Shown in pieces: positions 13,884 to 20,783 of a stretch of DNA of 20,783 nt. The position numbers and the translations under genes were made by a program. Origin of the DNA: a bacterium UBA2219 (lineage in GTDB: Bacteria > Desulfobacterota > Deferrimicrobia > Deferrimicrobiales > Deferrimicrobiaceae); NCBI GenBank assembly GCA_002327765.1, contig DCUH01000120.1:1-20783 (forward strand), written 5' to 3'. The notes beneath the pieces are model-generated. The model saw only the letters and a list, made by a program, of their open reading frames with translations. It did no database searches and had not been told where the DNA came from. How positions within the stretch are numbered: position 1 is the first letter of the stretch; each line of letters starts with the position of its first letter.

Positions 13884-14657
13884 ATGGCGCTGAGCGAGAT
13901 CACCATCACGAAGGCGATCGTTGACCGTTTCTTCCGGAAATTCCTCGAGTGCGTCGACGTCGACACCGCCATCGTCGGCGCCGGCCCCGCGGGGCTCGTC
14001 GCGGCGTACTTCCTCGCGAAGGCGGGGCGGCGGGTGGCCGTGTTCGAGCGGAAGCTGAGCATCGGCGGCGGCATGTGGGGCGGCGGGATGATGTTCAACG
14101 AGATCGTGGTCCAGGACGCGGGGAGGGAGATCCTCGACGACTTCGGCATCCGGACGAGCGAGTACGAGCCCGGCTACTACACGGCCGACGCTATCGAGAC
14201 CGCCTCCACGATCTGCTCGTACGCCATGAAGGCAGGCGCCCGGGTCTTCAACTGCATGAGCGTCGAGGACGTGATGATCCGGGAGGGGCGCGTCATCGGC
14301 CTCGTCGTCAACTGGTCCCCCGTGGAGATGGCGGGGCTCCACGTGGACCCGCTCACCGTCACCGCGAAGTACGTGGTCGACGCGACCGGGCACGCCACCG
14401 AGGTGCTGCGCGTGATCGAGCGGAAGGCCGACGTCCGGCTGGAGACGGAGACCGGCAAGGTCCTCGGGGAGCGCTCCATGTGGGCCGAGAAGGCGGAGAC
14501 GCTCACCCTGGAAAACACGCGGCGGATCTGCCCGGGGGTGTACGTCGCCGGGATGTCCGCCAACGCGGCCTTCGGGGGCCCGAGGATGGGACCGATCTTC
14601 GGAGGTATGCTACTATCCGGAAAACGCGTGGCACACCTGATCGCCGCAGGAGGGTAA
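13884..14657 (+). CDS. thi4: Sulfide-type thiazole synthase Thi4
   Basis: A 257-residue FAD/NAD-fold enzyme of the Thi4 family, of typical length. GAGPAG (32-37) binds the dinucleotide, followed by the Gly/Met-rich SIGGGMWGGGMMFNE (59-73) and PGVYVAGMSANAAFGGPRMGPIFGG (217-241). The family makes the ADP-thiazole precursor of thiamin from NAD, glycine and a sulfur source. Yeast Thi4 donates sulfur from its own Cys205 and dies after one turnover. Here the matching motif is DATGHATEV with His170, the arrangement of archaeal and anaerobic bacterial enzymes that use free sulfide with iron and turn over repeatedly. GCAGGAGG supports the start. The methyltransferase gene starts two bases after the stop. 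Confidence 0.93.
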   Translation: MALSEITITKAIVDRFFRKFLECVDVDTAIVGAGPAGLVAAYFLAKAGRRVAVFERKLSIGGGMWGGGMMFNEIVVQDAGREILDDFGIRTSEYEPGYYTADAIETASTICSYAMKAGARVFNCMSVEDVMIREGRVIGLVVNWSPVEMAGLHVDPLTVTAKYVVDATGHATEVLRVIERKADVRLETETGKVLGERSMWAEKAETLTLENTRRICPGVYVAGMSANAAFGGPRMGPIFGGMLLSGKRVAHLIAAGG

Positions 14658-14659
14658 CC

Positions 14660-15361
14660 ATGGAAACCAAGGAATCCGGACCGAAGGGGGAGACGTCCGC
14701 CTTCGACGCCATCGCGGAGGCGTTCGACACCTGGTTCACCAGGAACGCGAACGTCTTCGAGTCGGAGCTTTCAGCGACGAGACATTTTCTTTCCGACCCC
14801 GCGGACACCGTGAGCATCGGCTGCGGGACCGGGCTCTTCGAGGAGCGGCTCGGAATCCGCCGCGGCTGCGAGCCGTCGGAAGGGATGGCCCGGCTGTCCC
14901 GGAAGCGGGGGATCGACGTGAAGATCGGCCCGGCGGAGGCCGTCCCCTTCGGCGATGCGAGCGCGGGCTGCGTGCTGCTGAGCACCATCCTGAGCTACGT
15001 GAAGGACCGCCCGAAGTCGATGAGCGAGGCGTTCCGGGTGCTCAGGCCCGGCGGGACCATCGTCCTGTCGAACCTTCCGAAGGAAGGGTCCTACGCCATG
15101 CTGTACGACCTTGCGGCCCTGAAAGGGAAGTACAACCCGGAGACCGCCCCGGCGCACCCCTACCCGATCGAGTTCGTCGAGGAAGGCACCTGGGTCTCCA
15201 CGGACGAGGTGATCCGGCTGCTCAAGGGAGCGGGGTTCGTCGACCTGGAGTTCGTGCAGACGCTGACGCGGCACCCGAAGTACACCAACGACTCCATCGA
15301 GGAGCCGGTCCCGGGGTACGACAAGGGCGACTTCGTCGTCGTCCGGGCGCGCAAGCCGTAA
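14660..15361 (+). CDS. Class I SAM-dependent methyltransferase
   Basis: A 233-residue cytosolic Rossmann-fold methyltransferase (Methyltransf_11/UbiE-like). Motif I is VSIGCGTGLFEE (51-62), with the acidic residue after beta-2 in GCEPSEGM (Glu71). PAEAVPFGDASAGCVLLSTIL (91-111) and FRVLRPGGTIVLSNLP (125-140) are the later motifs. The substrate cannot be read from sequence. The ribosome site AGGAGGG overlaps the end of thi4 and the genes are two bases apart, so they are co-transcribed and probably coupled. That suggests a link with thiamin or sulfur metabolism, but this is inference from position. Confidence 0.9.
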   Translation: METKESGPKGETSAFDAIAEAFDTWFTRNANVFESELSATRHFLSDPADTVSIGCGTGLFEERLGIRRGCEPSEGMARLSRKRGIDVKIGPAEAVPFGDASAGCVLLSTILSYVKDRPKSMSEAFRVLRPGGTIVLSNLPKEGSYAMLYDLAALKGKYNPETAPAHPYPIEFVEEGTWVSTDEVIRLLKGAGFVDLEFVQTLTRHPKYTNDSIEEPVPGYDKGDFVVVRARKP

Positions 15362-15372
15362 AGGAACGGGAA

Positions 15373-15402
15373 CCGCGGCCCGGGACTTGGGCCGGGCCGC
15401 GG
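15373..15402. terminator. Perfect 11-bp hairpin between convergent genes
   Basis: CCGCGGCCCGG (15373-15383) and CCGGGCCGCGG (15392-15402) pair perfectly around an 8-base loop. There is no T-run on either side, so it is not a classic rho-independent terminator. It may act as a factor-assisted terminator or an mRNA 3'-end stabiliser for the methyltransferase and NHL genes. Confidence 0.55.
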
Positions 15403-15412
15403 AGACTCCCCC

Positions 15413-17400
15413 TCAATAGATCCGGCGTATCGTGTTGTTGCCGCCGTCCGCCACGTAGAGGTCCGCCCCGTCCGTCGTGATGCCGGACGGCAGGTAATAC
15501 CTCGCCGCTCCCCCTCCGTCGGCGGACCCGGGGATGCCCGCCCCGCCGGAAATCGTCGACACCGCGCGCGTGTCGATCGCGACCTTCCGGATGGTCATGT
15601 TATAGGTGTCCGCGACGAAGAGCGACGTTCCGTCCGTCGTGACGCCGCAGGGAAGGTAGAACCTCGCCGCGGTCCCGACGCCGTCCAGGGAGTCGGGCGA
15701 GCCCGCGACGCCCGCCAGCGTCGTCACCTCGCGCGTGGCGATCGTTACCCTGCGGATCGTGTGGTTGTAGGTGTCCGCCACATACAGGTCTGTCCCGTCC
15801 GTCGTCACGCCGTACGGCGTGTCGAACCTCGCCGCATCCCCGACGCCGTCGGCGGTACCGCAGGACCCGGCGCTCCCCGCGAGCGTCGTCACCTCGCCCG
15901 TGGAGATCACCACCTTGCGGATCGCGCAATTGCCGCTGTCCGCCACGTAGAGATTCGTCCCGTCCGTCGTGATGCCATACGGGAAGCGGAAGCTCGCCGC
16001 GCCCCCGGTGCCGTCGGCGGAGCCTTCGGTCCCCGCGGCCCCCGCCAGCGTCGTCACCTCGCGCGTTCCGATCGCTACCTTGCGGATCGTGTGGCTGTCG
16101 GTGTCCGCCACATACAGGTACGTACCGTCCGTAGTGACGCCGCGCGGCCCGTTGAAGCGCGCCACGGTCCCGAGGCCGTCGGAGACGCCGGAAGACCCGG
16201 CGAGCCCCGCCGGCGTCGTCACCGTCCCGGTGGAGATCGCCACCTTGCGGATCGTGTGGTTCACGGCGTCCGCCAAGTAGAGGCTCGTCCCGTCCGTCGT
16301 CACACCGTACGGCCCGTCGAAGCGGGCAGCGGCCCGGGTGCCGTCGGCGGAACCGAACGAGCCCGCCCCGCCCGCGACGGTCGTCACCTGGGCCCCCACG
16401 ATCGCCATCCTGCGGATCGAGTGGTTCTCGAAATCCGTCACGTACAGGTCGATCCCGTCCGTCGCGAGCCCCCACGGGTAGCGGAACCTCGCCGCCGTCC
16501 CGGCGCCGTCCGCGGAGCCGGGTTCCTCCGCGCCGCCGGCCACCGTCGTCACCACCCCGGAAGAGGTCCCGACCTTGCGGATCGTCTGGCTGGAATAGTC
16601 CGCGACGTAGAGGTCCGAACCGTCGACCGCGACGCCCCGAGGGCTATGGAACCTCGCCGCGGCGCCCGAGCCGTCCGCGGTCCCGTACTCCTCCGCCGTG
16701 CCCGCCAGCGTCGTCACCGATGCGGAAGATATCGCGATCTTGCGGATCGTGTGGTTTTCGGTGTCCGCCACGTAAAGGTTCACCAGGTCCGTGGCGACGC
16801 CCGCGGGGTAGGAGAACCGGGCGGCCGTCCCGACGCCGTCGGCGGAACCGGAAACCTCCGCGAGGCCCGCCAGCGTCGTCACCTGGCCCGTCGCGATCGT
16901 CACCCGCCGGATCGTGTGGTTCCCGGTGTCCGCCACGTAGAGGTACGTCAGGTCCGACGCGACGTCATAGGGCAGATAGAAGCGGGCCGCCGACCCCGTG
17001 CCGTCCTGGTGGCCCGAAGCGGCCGGGCTCCCCGCCAGCGTCGTCACCTGGCCCGTCGCGATCGTCACCCTGCGGATCGTGTTGTTCCCGATGTCGGTCA
17101 CGTAGAGGTTCGAGCCGTCCGTCGCGATGCCGCCGGGGCCGTCGAACCGGGCCGCGGAGCCGGTGCCGTCCGCGGAGCCGGAAGACCCGGGGCTGCCCGC
17201 CAGCGTCGTCACCTTGCCCGTGACGGTCGACATCCGCCGGATCGTGTGGTTCCCGGTGTCCGCCACGTAGAGGTCCCCCCCGAGCTTCAGGACGCCTCCC
17301 GGCCGGAAGAACCTCGACGCCGTCCCGACGCCGTCCGCGGAGCCGGTCAGCGGACTCCCGGCCCACGTCTGGGCGGCGTTCGCGAGCGTGAGCGGGACAC
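15413..17400. repeat. 165-bp tandem coding repeats (NHL blades)
   Basis: The plus-strand reading recurs about every 165 bases with phrases such as GTGTCCGCCACGTAGAGGT and GTCGTCACC. Twelve units make up nearly the whole lipoprotein gene. The periodicity is coding, not CRISPR. Such near-identical units can recombine, so blade number may vary between strains. Confidence 0.8.
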
Positions 17401-17539
17401 CCTGGATGGAGCCGCCCATCTGCGTCCCCGCGACGCCGCCTGCGCCGCCGCCCCCGCCGCATGCGGACAGGTGCGCCAGGATCGGAAGAAGGAGCAGCAG
17501 GAACGGCGGGCGGAAAAACGATGCGCGGGATCGTCTCAT
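15413..17539 (-). CDS. Lipoprotein with twelve NHL-type beta-propeller repeats
   Basis: A 708-residue protein. The signal peptide ends in the lipobox LSAC (24-27), so Cys27 would be lipidated, followed by a glycine linker. Twelve repeats of 55 residues follow, consensus VTTLAGxxGxxGSADGxGxAARFxxPxGVxTDGxxLYVADxxNHTIRKVxIxTGx. Each is one NHL propeller blade; twelve blades would make two six-bladed propellers or one large ring. Such proteins sit on the cell surface or in the periplasm and bind proteins, glycans or ligands; no catalytic residue is apparent. The start at 17539 is supported by GAGGAGGGG. The last blade ends at NNTIRRIY with no extra domain. It converges with the methyltransferase gene. 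Confidence 0.9.
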   Translation of the reverse strand: MRRSRASFFRPPFLLLLLPILAHLSACGGGGGAGGVAGTQMGGSIQGVPLTLANAAQTWAGSPLTGSADGVGTASRFFRPGGVLKLGGDLYVADTGNHTIRRMSTVTGKVTTLAGSPGSSGSADGTGSAARFDGPGGIATDGSNLYVTDIGNNTIRRVTIATGQVTTLAGSPAASGHQDGTGSAARFYLPYDVASDLTYLYVADTGNHTIRRVTIATGQVTTLAGLAEVSGSADGVGTAARFSYPAGVATDLVNLYVADTENHTIRKIAISSASVTTLAGTAEEYGTADGSGAAARFHSPRGVAVDGSDLYVADYSSQTIRKVGTSSGVVTTVAGGAEEPGSADGAGTAARFRYPWGLATDGIDLYVTDFENHSIRRMAIVGAQVTTVAGGAGSFGSADGTRAAARFDGPYGVTTDGTSLYLADAVNHTIRKVAISTGTVTTPAGLAGSSGVSDGLGTVARFNGPRGVTTDGTYLYVADTDSHTIRKVAIGTREVTTLAGAAGTEGSADGTGGAASFRFPYGITTDGTNLYVADSGNCAIRKVVISTGEVTTLAGSAGSCGTADGVGDAARFDTPYGVTTDGTDLYVADTYNHTIRRVTIATREVTTLAGVAGSPDSLDGVGTAARFYLPCGVTTDGTSLFVADTYNMTIRKVAIDTRAVSTISGGAGIPGSADGGGAARYYLPSGITTDGADLYVADGGNNTIRRIY

Positions 17540-17582
17540 GTCCCCTCCTCACGCCCACGGCGGGCCGGGTCGGTTTGGGGTT

Positions 17583-18230
17583 TCAGCCTCGCGCGAGAAG
17601 CCCCGGGAAGATCTCCCCGAGCCCCCCGGCGATGAACTCGACCGCGATGGCGGCCAGCAGCAGGCTCATCAGCCGCCGCACGATGTTGATGCCGGTGCGC
17701 CCCAGGCGCGACCCGATCGGGATGGCCAGGCGGTAGGAGACCCAGACGACCGCCCCCAGCAGCACCGCGGCCGCGACCATGAGCGCGAGGTGCGCCGGCC
17801 CCTCCCCCTGCGCGGTGTAGATGATGACCGTGCTGATGGCGCCCGGCCCGGAAAGGAGCGGAATCGCCAGCGGGACCACGCCCACTCCCCCGCCGCCCCG
17901 CTCCCCGGCCTCCGCCGCCTCCTCCGGGGTCTGGCGGCTCCGGCTGTGCTCCGCGTGGAACATGGCGATCGCCATCAGGAGCAGGAGGATGCCGCCTCCC
18001 ACGCGGAACGACGGGAGCCCAACGCCGAAGAGGCGCAGGACCGCGTCGCCGAAGACGCACGCGCCGGCGAGCACCGCCGCCATCGTGACCGCGGCGACGC
18101 GCGCGGTGCGCTTGCGCTCCTGCGTGCCCTGCTGGTCGGTCATGCTCAGGAAGATCGGTATGGAGCCGATCGGGTCGACGATCGCCAGGAGAGCCGTGAA
18201 GATCTTCAGGTACACCGTCCAGGTCAGCAT
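17583..18230 (-). CDS. MarC family integral membrane protein
   Basis: A 215-residue, six-helix membrane protein of the MarC/UPF0056 (NAAT) family. It opens with YLKIFTALLAIVDPIGSIPIFLSMT (7-31), including the family's signature DPIGSIPIFL. VPLAIPLLSGPGAISTVIIY (118-137) is the second signature, in the first helix of the repeat half. A Glu/Arg-rich loop lies at about 95-110. Members are putative transporters; the role in antibiotic resistance suggested by the name is not general. The gene stands 220 bases from the SpoIIM-like gene, separated by the palindromic element. TAAAAT (18237-18242) lies six bases before ATG 18230, with no clear ribosome site, so the mRNA may be leaderless. Confidence 0.93.
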   Translation of the reverse strand: MLTWTVYLKIFTALLAIVDPIGSIPIFLSMTDQQGTQERKRTARVAAVTMAAVLAGACVFGDAVLRLFGVGLPSFRVGGGILLLLMAIAMFHAEHSRSRQTPEEAAEAGERGGGGVGVVPLAIPLLSGPGAISTVIIYTAQGEGPAHLALMVAAAVLLGAVVWVSYRLAIPIGSRLGRTGINIVRRLMSLLLAAIAVEFIAGGLGEIFPGLLARG

Positions 18231-18236
18231 ACCTAC

Positions 18237-18242
18237 ATTTTA
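18237..18242 (-). promoter_or_regulatory. -10-like TAAAAT abutting the marC-like start codon
   Basis: On the minus strand GGGGGGTAAAATGTAGGT leads directly into ATG 18230. The hexamer is six bases before the ATG, as for the GH26 gene. There is no good -35. Confidence 0.3.
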
Positions 18243-18265
18243 CCCCCCGTTCCTGCCCCTCGGGC

Positions 18266-18445
18266 AGCCCGCATTTCTCACCAGCGTCCGTAGCGAGGCG
18301 GTGGAGACGGGCGTGGCTACAAGGCGTCGCGACCGAGGGCCCCGGAGGCGCACTTGACAGTGCGTCGAGGAGCCCGACCGAGCGCAACGCAGTAGACATG
18401 CCCGTATCCGCCGCCGCAGTAGGAGGCTGGTGAGAAATGCGGGCT
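18266..18445. repeat. 180-bp imperfect palindrome with perfect 20-bp terminal inverted repeats
   Basis: Both ends read inward as AGCCCGCATTTCTCACCAGC (18266-18285, and the reverse complement at 18426-18445). The arms stay similar all the way in: GGCGGTGGAGACGGGC faces GGCGGCGGATACGGGC, CTAC faces CTAC, and GGGC (18337-18340) faces GCCC (18372-18375). The apex is a perfect stem, CGCACT-TGAC-AGTGCG (18349-18364). The element fills the gap between two minus-strand genes, ending five bases short of the SpoIIM-like stop. It encodes no protein of its own. It looks like a palindromic mobile repeat (MITE- or REP/BIME-like) or a structured RNA element. No target-site duplication is obvious. Copy number in the genome is unknown. 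Confidence 0.8.
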
Positions 18446-18450
18446 CCCCC

Positions 18451-19032
18451 TTACCGGAGGAAGCGGACCGTCTCGGCGGCGGAAGCGGCGATCAGCAGGG
18501 GGAGCACCACGGTGAAGTAGCGCCTCAGCGCGAGGTTGAGCATGTCCGGGATCGTGCGCGGCTCCCTGCCCCGGAATCGCCGGACCGCGCCGACCCCGAG
18601 CCACAGGCCGTAGGATGCGATGACGAGAAGCGCCGGAACCTCGAAGAGCCCGTGCGGGAGGAGGAAGAGCGCCGCCTGCCCCTGCCCCGCCGTCGAGGCG
18701 ACGTGCCGGTAGATCAGCCCCATGAAGAGGCCGTTGGCGGCCACGGACAGCGCGGGGACGACCCCCGCGAGCAGGCCGGTCAGCAGCAGGAGGAGCGACG
18801 AGAACAGGCTGTTCAAAAGGATCAGGAGGAAGACGGTCCCGCCCGGCATCTCCCCGACGTCGGCCTTCATCTCCGCGAACGATTTGGCCAGGTCGGAAAG
18901 AACGGGCACACGGAGGAGCGCGCCGGCGGGCACCGACACCGCGAAGACCAGCGCGAAGGCCGCCAGGTACCGCCGGACTTCGGGCTCCGGGATCAGCCGC
19001 TCCATGGCCCGTCGAAGGTTCATCGTCCCCAT
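18451..19032 (-). CDS. SpoIIM-family (DUF95) membrane protein
   Basis: A 193-residue protein with about five membrane helices. ILLNSLFSSLLLLLTGLLAG (71-90) and LPHGLFEVPALLVIASYGLWLG (124-145) are the conserved blocks of the SpoIIM/stage II sporulation M family. The family is widespread in non-sporulating bacteria, where its function is unknown, so no link to sporulation is implied. The start is ambiguous between 19032 (MGTMNLRR) and 19023; neither has a strong ribosome site. The gene begins 25 bases after the ChrA stop on the same strand, so the two are probably co-transcribed. Its stop is five bases from the 180-bp palindrome. Confidence 0.85.
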   Translation of the reverse strand: MGTMNLRRAMERLIPEPEVRRYLAAFALVFAVSVPAGALLRVPVLSDLAKSFAEMKADVGEMPGGTVFLLILLNSLFSSLLLLLTGLLAGVVPALSVAANGLFMGLIYRHVASTAGQGQAALFLLPHGLFEVPALLVIASYGLWLGVGAVRRFRGREPRTIPDMLNLALRRYFTVVLPLLIAASAAETVRFLR

Positions 19033-19057
19033 TTTTACCAGACTCTCTCCGGAATAG

Positions 19058-20257
19058 TCATCGGAAAATGAAGACGGAAAGCGCCGAGCCGACCAGCACG
19101 ATGGGGAGTATGCCCACCTTGCGAGCCAGCGCCGCCAGCGCGGCGGCCACGAACAGGATCCGCACGGGGTCCCACGGCACGTCCCAGGCGAACCGGACGG
19201 TCATGTAGAACAGGAGCCCCACGAACGACCCGAGGATCCCGCGCGTGGCCCCCGTGAAATGCCTCGATCGCTTGAGGCGGTCCAGGAACGGAGTCGCCGC
19301 GACCAGCACGACGAAGGACGGCGAGAAGATGGCGCCGGTGGCCACCAGGGCGCCGGCGACCCCCCCCACCAGGTAGCCGACGAAGGTGGCGGTGATGATG
19401 ATCGGCCCGGGGGTGACCTGCCCGAGGGCGATCCCGTCCATGAAGGTCCGGGCGTCCAGCCACCTCTGCACGTTGACGATCTCGTGGAACAGGAGCGGCA
19501 GCGACGCGTACCCGCCGCCGAACGCGAAGAGGTCGACCCGCAGCAGGAACGCCGCGAGGCGGTACAGCCGCCCGTCGAGGAAATAAAGGGCGGCGACGCA
19601 GGCCAGGACGAACGCGACGTAGAGCGGGACCGCCATCGGGACCTTCCCCCGCGCCCCTTCCGCGCCGCCGGCCGGGGGCGCCGGCGCCTCCTCGCGGAAC
19701 AGCACGATTCCGGCGACGCCCGCGCCGATGATGACCAGGAACGGGCTCACGCCCGCCGCGAAGAACGCCGCGGAGACGGGGGCGAAGAAGAGGTCCGCCC
19801 TCCGCTTCGAGATGTCGCGCCCGAAGACGAACGTCGCGTGGGCCAGGATCGCCACCACCATCACCTGGAGGCCGCGGAACAGCGACGCCACCGGGGGGAC
19901 GTCCCTCGAGCCGGTGTACAGCGCGGCCAGCAGGAGCATCAGCAGGAAGGCCGGCAGCCCGAACCCGACATAGGACGCGACCGCGCCGCGCAGCCCCGCC
20001 GACCGCAGCCCCACGTACGCCGCCATCTGCATCGCCGTCGCCCCGGGCATCGACTGGCAGAGGACGACCCCGTCGCGGAACGATTCCTCGGGCAGCCACC
20101 GGTTCCGGCGCGTCGCCAGCTCCCGGATGTGGGCGATCATGGCGGGGCCGCCGAACGCCGTGGCGCCCAGCGCAAGGAAGGAGAAAAACAGCCGTCCCGG
20201 GGAGGGCATTCCCGGAGAATCCCGCTCTTTTCTCATTGATCCGGGCTCTTGTTCCAT
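19058..20257 (-). CDS. chrA: Chromate transporter ChrA (CHR family, two-domain)
   Basis: About 399 residues, the usual length for the long CHR family, with two homologous halves. The first has FGGPAMIAHI and a PGATAMQMAAYVG signature (QSMPGATAMQ). The second has FGGGYASLPLLFHE and GQVTPGPIIITATFVGYLVG. Members export chromate or related oxyanions across the inner membrane. Charged residues after position 140 and the Pro/Gly/Ala-rich linker near 185-200 separate the halves. The start is uncertain: 20257 (MEQEPG) and 20236 (MRKERD) are both in frame and neither has a good ribosome site. An open frame runs further upstream but lacks transporter sequence. The gene diverges from the small gene at 20287. 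Confidence 0.92.
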   Translation of the reverse strand: MEQEPGSMRKERDSPGMPSPGRLFFSFLALGATAFGGPAMIAHIRELATRRNRWLPEESFRDGVVLCQSMPGATAMQMAAYVGLRSAGLRGAVASYVGFGLPAFLLMLLLAALYTGSRDVPPVASLFRGLQVMVVAILAHATFVFGRDISKRRADLFFAPVSAAFFAAGVSPFLVIIGAGVAGIVLFREEAPAPPAGGAEGARGKVPMAVPLYVAFVLACVAALYFLDGRLYRLAAFLLRVDLFAFGGGYASLPLLFHEIVNVQRWLDARTFMDGIALGQVTPGPIIITATFVGYLVGGVAGALVATGAIFSPSFVVLVAATPFLDRLKRSRHFTGATRGILGSFVGLLFYMTVRFAWDVPWDPVRILFVAAALAALARKVGILPIVLVGSALSVFIFR

Positions 20258-20286
20258 GTCATATCTAGACCAAGGGGGCCGGCCGG

Positions 20287-20484
20287 ATGGGGAAAGTCTA
20301 CCGGGTCTATCGCCTGGACCACGAGACGAAAACGAAGGTCCCGATCGGCACGATCCGGGAACGAAGGAACCAGTCCCGCGGCTCGGCGAACCTCGCCGGG
20401 CTCGCGAAGCTCGCCCAGAAGACCTACGGAGACACCCCCGAGGACCGGATGCGGATCTTCCTGGGCGAGGAGCTGATCGCCTGA
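20287..20484 (+). CDS. Small basic protein, 65 residues, conserved-looking hypothetical
   Basis: The product starts MGKVYRVYRLDHETKTKVPIG and continues TIRERRNQSRG, then LAGLAKLAQKTYGDTPEDRM, ending IFLGEELIA. The layout is a short beta-hairpin followed by helices. I recall similar small proteins in Geobacter-type genomes, but no function is assigned. AAGGGGG about eight bases before ATG 20287 supports the start. It lies between divergent chrA and the convergent YbaK gene. The stop is nine bases from the YbaK stop, and CTGAC/GTCAG (20481-20485 and 20493-20497) could form a short hairpin there. Confidence 0.75.
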   Translation: MGKVYRVYRLDHETKTKVPIGTIRERRNQSRGSANLAGLAKLAQKTYGDTPEDRMRIFLGEELIA

Positions 20485-20493
20485 CATAAACCG

Positions 20494-20783
20494 TCAGACC
20501 GCCACGTTCACGAGGACCGGCGAAAGGACCCGTTTCGCCTCCCGCGGGCTGATCCCGACCAGGAACCCTCTTTTCCCGCCGTTGATGTAGACCGTCTCCA
20601 GCGCCAGGATCGATTCCTCCATGTAGACCTGCATCGGGCGCCGCGTCCCGAACGGCGAGGTGCCGCCCACCAGGTACCCCGAATGGCGGTTCGCCGTCTC
20701 CGGGGCGCACGGCTCGACGCTGCGCGCCCCGATGAGGCGCGCCAGCTTCTGCGTGGACACCTGCCGGTCGCCGTGCATCAGGA
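20494..20783 (-). CDS. ybaK: YbaK/EbsC-type Cys-tRNA(Pro) deacylase, partial (5' end beyond the window)
   Basis: About 96 residues of the C-terminal part are in the window. GDRQVSTQKLARLIGARSVE, then SGYLVGGTSPFGTRRPMQVYMEESI, match the YbaK/EbsC/ProX-like editing domain, which hydrolyses Cys wrongly loaded on tRNA(Pro). The GYLVGGTSPFG loop is the family hallmark. The end is typical (REAKRVLSPVLVNVAV). The ATG at 20778 is internal, and the frame remains open at the window edge, so the true start lies outside. A general aminoacyl-tRNA or thiol hydrolase role in the same family cannot be excluded. Confidence 0.88.
   Translation of the reverse strand, partial: LMHGDRQVSTQKLARLIGARSVEPCAPETANRHSGYLVGGTSPFGTRRPMQVYMEESILALETVYINGGKRGFLVGISPREAKRVLSPVLVNVAV

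Noticed and set aside
15413..17400. CRISPR-like periodic repeat
   Set aside because: The 165-bp period is in frame with an NHL-repeat lipoprotein; there are no short conserved repeats with unique spacers.
18266..18445. Integron attC site
   Set aside because: It is longer than typical attC sites and has no GTTRRRY core sites or neighbouring cassette genes or integrase.
18317..18604. 95-residue minus-strand frame across the palindrome
   Set aside because: It runs out of frame through the SpoIIM-like gene and into the palindrome, with no ribosome site.

Overview
The window is GC-rich bacterial chromosomal DNA with dense gene packing, good Shine-Dalgarno sequences and exported glycine/alanine-rich proteins. 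The gene set fits an anaerobic or metal-reducing Desulfuromonadota/Geobacter-like or related deltaproteobacterial lineage. It includes a BadF/HgdC-type dehydratase activase with DUF2229-type partners, a sulfide-type Thi4, a DUF3597 protein, and a small protein of the MGKVYRVYRLD type. This assignment comes from gene content only; there is no rRNA in the window.

Layout. 1-360: the 3' end of a tRNA, followed by a second 29-bp copy of that tRNA end (att-like) and several hairpins. 359-853 (+): a hypothetical protein. 854-1400: a non-coding stretch ending in a strong rho-independent terminator with no recognisable gene before it. 1401-1484 (+): an overlooked 27-residue membrane miniprotein. 1498-3417 (-): a GH26 glycosidase and a Sel1-repeat protein. 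3656-3892 (-): a small four-cysteine protein. 4019-4417 (+): a DUF3597 protein. 4476-9031 (-): a four-gene operon made of an exported HEAT-repeat protein, two DUF2229/2-hydroxyacyl-CoA-dehydratase-like proteins and a BadF-type activase, joined by TAATG and ATGA junctions. 9244-11928 (+): an 894-residue double GT2 glycosyltransferase. 11956-13746 (-): a GT-C (ArnT/PMT-like) membrane glycosyltransferase with an exported N-terminal domain. 13884-15361 (+): thi4 plus a SAM methyltransferase. 15413-17539 (-): a lipoprotein of twelve 55-residue NHL blades. 17583-20257 (-): MarC, SpoIIM-like and ChrA membrane proteins, interrupted by a 180-bp imperfect palindrome. 20287-20484 (+): a small conserved-looking protein. 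20494-end (-): a partial YbaK/EbsC deacylase.

How the genes may work together. The HEAT/DUF2229/activase operon looks like a disassembled version of the large multidomain activase proteins. By family it would be an ATP-driven electron-transfer system with iron-sulfur clusters, substrate unknown. The GH26, double GT2 and GT-C genes suggest polysaccharide or cell-surface glycan handling but are not one operon. Thi4 with the methyltransferase is a tight two-gene unit for thiazole synthesis from NAD, glycine and sulfide, plus an unknown methylation.

Most worth following: the 180-bp palindrome with perfect 20-bp ends (18266-18445), the duplicated tRNA end (10-167), the G10 tract inside the GH26 export signal, the orphan terminator at 1278-1303, the 27-residue miniprotein, and the split activase operon led by a HEAT protein. 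I found no CRISPR array, insertion sequence, transposase or clear defence system.
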